Source: Neobacillus sp. YX16 (GTDB lineage: Bacteria > Bacillota > Bacilli > Bacillales > Cytobacillaceae). Taken from it: a DNA stretch of 64,000 bases. Positions 62,293-64,000 of the stretch are shown piece by piece. Numbering within the stretch: position 1 is the first letter of the stretch; every line of letters starts with the position of its first letter. Where the stretch lies: contig NZ_CP126115.1 in NCBI RefSeq assembly GCF_030123505.1, forward strand, positions 2,494,001 through 2,558,000. The letters are read 5' to 3'. The notes under the pieces are model-generated. The model did not search any database, was not told the DNA's origin, and saw only the letters and a program-made list of their open reading frames with translations. The translations under genes and the position numbers were made by a program.

Positions 62293-63999
62293 TTATGCAC
62301 CTCGCAAGTTTGTTTCTGTTTCTTCAATTTCTTTAACAGAGATATAACGGCCATGGTCTTGTTCAAATGACCTAAGAGCCATACATCCGAAAATTCCTAG
62401 AGTAGTAACGACGACAGGAATCCACAAACTGAAAATAAAGGAGAATCCCCAAACAAAGAAGATACAGCTCATAATGAATGGGATACCGCTATTATTTGGC
62501 ATATGAATTTTCTCGTATTCACCTTTAAATAGGACATGACCATTTTTCTTTGCATCCCATAATGCCTCATTGGAACGTACATCTGGTAAAATAGCAAAAT
62601 TATATTCTGGCACTGGTGTATGTGTCGACCATTCTAGTGTACGCGCATCCCAAGGATCATTACTGATATCTCTTGATTCATAACGAGTACTATAGTAGAT
62701 ATTGTAAACAATTAACACAAAACTAATAGCCATTATTGCAGCACCAACAAACGAAACCATATTCATTGGTCCAAATCCAGCAGATTCAGAATATGTGTAC
62801 ATCCTGCGTGCCTGGCCATCTAAACCTGAAATATACATCGGCATGAATGCCAAGATAAAGCCAATAGACATTAACCAAGCCGTCCATTTTCCAATTCTTT
62901 CATTTAACATGAAACCAAACATCTTTGGCCAATAATAATGCAGTCCTGCAAGCATTGCATAGACGACACCAGGAATAATAACATTGTGGAAATGCGCCAC
63001 TAAGAACATCGTATTATGATATTGATAGTCTGCTGCAGACATTGCAAGCATTACTCCGGTTACTCCGCCAAGTGTAAAAAGCGGAATGAAAAGCATGCTA
63101 TAAAGCATTGGTGTGGTAAAAACTATTTTTCCTTTTCTCAGCGTGAGCAGCCAGTTAAAAATCTTAACTCCTGTCGGAACGGCAATCGCCATGGTTGTTA
63201 TCGAGAAGATACTGTTTGTTAAGGCACCTTGCCCCATGGTAAAGAAATGATGTGCCCATACTAAGAAGGATAGAAGGGAGATAATAACCATCGACCCAAC
63301 CATAGATGTATAGCCGTATAGGTTCCGACGTGCAAAGGTTGAGATTATCTCACTATAAATACCGAAAGCTGGCAGGATTAAGATATATACTTCAGGGTGA
63401 CCCCAAACCCAGAATATGTTGGCCCAAAGCATATCCATACCGCCATTATCCATGGTAAAGAAATTAGTTCCAAATTGACGATCAAGCGTTCCCATAGCAA
63501 GTAACACAGCTAAAACTGGGAATGCGAAAACGATGATAACGTTCGCGATTAAAGCAGACCAAGTAAACATTGGCATTTTCATTAATGTCATACCAGGTGC
63601 TCTCATTTTAAGAATCGTAGTGATAAAGTTAATACCTGTCATTAATGTACCAATACCTGCAATTTGAATCGCAATCATATAATAATTGGTACCGACAGAT
63701 TCACTAAATTCGTTGCCTGCAAGCGGGAAATAAGATGTCCAGCCTGCGTCAGGTGAGCCTCCAACAACGAATGAAATGTTGAACAGCATTGCACCCATAA
63801 AAAATAACCAGAAGCTTAATGCATTCAAACGTGGAAATGCAACATCACGTGCTCCAATTTGTAGTGGAACAACAAAGTTCATAAAGAACATGATGAAGGG
63901 CATTGCCATAAAGAGGATCATTACAATCCCATGTGTGGTGAAAATCTCGTTATAATGCTGTGCATCAAGCAGAGTGTTTTCTGGTACTGCCAGCTGGGC
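62293..63999 (-). CDS. qoxB: Quinol oxidase aa3 subunit I (QoxB), N-terminus outside window
   Basis: The frame runs off the window end; the visible part starts at AQLAVPENTLLDAQHYNEIF and goes to the stop near 62293, about 568 residues. Haem and copper ligands are present: FTTHGIVM (haem a), WGHPEVYILILP with the His-Tyr link, HH in VWAHHFFTMG, and HFHNVIIP. The C-terminal KIHMPNNSG and YISVKEIEETE match QoxB. About 80 N-terminal residues, and qoxA before them, lie beyond the window. Confidence 0.92.
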   Translation of the reverse strand, partial: AQLAVPENTLLDAQHYNEIFTTHGIVMILFMAMPFIMFFMNFVVPLQIGARDVAFPRLNALSFWLFFMGAMLFNISFVVGGSPDAGWTSYFPLAGNEFSESVGTNYYMIAIQIAGIGTLMTGINFITTILKMRAPGMTLMKMPMFTWSALIANVIIVFAFPVLAVLLAMGTLDRQFGTNFFTMDNGGMDMLWANIFWVWGHPEVYILILPAFGIYSEIISTFARRNLYGYTSMVGSMVIISLLSFLVWAHHFFTMGQGALTNSIFSITTMAIAVPTGVKIFNWLLTLRKGKIVFTTPMLYSMLFIPLFTLGGVTGVMLAMSAADYQYHNTMFLVAHFHNVIIPGVVYAMLAGLHYYWPKMFGFMLNERIGKWTAWLMSIGFILAFMPMYISGLDGQARRMYTYSESAGFGPMNMVSFVGAAIMAISFVLIVYNIYYSTRYESRDISNDPWDARTLEWSTHTPVPEYNFAILPDVRSNEALWDAKKNGHVLFKGEYEKIHMPNNSGIPFIMSCIFFVWGFSFIFSLWIPVVVTTLGIFGCMALRSFEQDHGRYISVKEIEETETNLRGA

Positions 64000-64000
64000 A

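Noticed and set aside
61410..63999. Cytochrome c oxidase (ctaDEF) reading of the terminal operon
   Set aside because: Loop KKRGLTPQT and the C-terminal KIHMPNNSG and YISVKEIEETE fit QoxC and QoxB better; CtaD-type features were not seen.

Overview
The window comes from a low-GC, Gram-positive, spore-forming member of the Bacillaceae, perhaps close to Neobacillus or Bacillus. This rests on gene content (dppA-E with ykfA-D, qoxBCD, Rex-, CodY- and T-box-type control, a yybP-ykoY leader, coaW, tatA), strong AGGAGG-type ribosome sites, frequent TTG/GTG starts and AT-rich intergenic DNA. I saw no rRNA, tRNA, CRISPR array, prophage or intact insertion sequence. The only trace of a mobile element is a short match to the 3' end of a group II intron.

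Layout. 1-5.2 kb: the end of an unknown gene, a cold-shock protein and the sbcD-sbcC nuclease pair. 5.2-14 kb: small and membrane proteins, then a minus-strand group of five closely packed genes (degenerate kinase, GT4 glycosyltransferase, APH-fold kinase, GH57 glycosidase, HipA-like kinase), met by a convergent YrzF-like kinase. This group looks like an uncharacterised carbohydrate system and is my best candidate for something new. 14-20 kb: a decayed membrane gene beside an intact small membrane protein, a lipoprotein, pantothenate kinase II, the selenocysteine factor SelB and a TerD-zinc ribbon-TerB fusion. 20-30.4 kb: the dpp-ykf operon for uptake and breakdown of D-Ala-containing and muropeptides, with a near-consensus CodY box at its promoter and a class A serine hydrolase at its end. 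30.5-36.6 kb: a sigma factor with a ClpP paralogue, a MarR-MMPL exporter pair with repeat operators, and a membrane-anchored cupredoxin. 37-42 kb: a T-box-controlled prolyl-tRNA synthetase, a six-copy 52-bp tandem repeat, an acetyltransferase, a TerF-like VWA protein and a flavohaemoglobin with an FNR-type site. 42-53 kb: GDSL esterase, ABC exporter, Rex-controlled NADH dehydrogenase, TatA, M42 peptidase, CorA, a radical SAM/SPASM protein and a LysM-NlpC/P60 hydrolase. 53-64 kb: small genes, LysE, haemolysin III-like protein, a class B PBP, a manganese-riboswitch-controlled TerC protein, a CNNM/CorC transporter and the qoxB(partial)-qoxC-qoxD oxidase genes.

Themes. Redox and respiration are well represented: ndh with two Rex boxes, hmp with an FNR-like palindrome, and qox. 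Cell-wall peptide recycling is concentrated in dpp-ykf. A family of 52-bp intergenic repeats, with arms GTGACC and GGTCAC about 25 nt apart, occurs at three places. Many start codons were moved from the longest frame to fit a ribosome site or the family's usual N-terminus; each entry says so.
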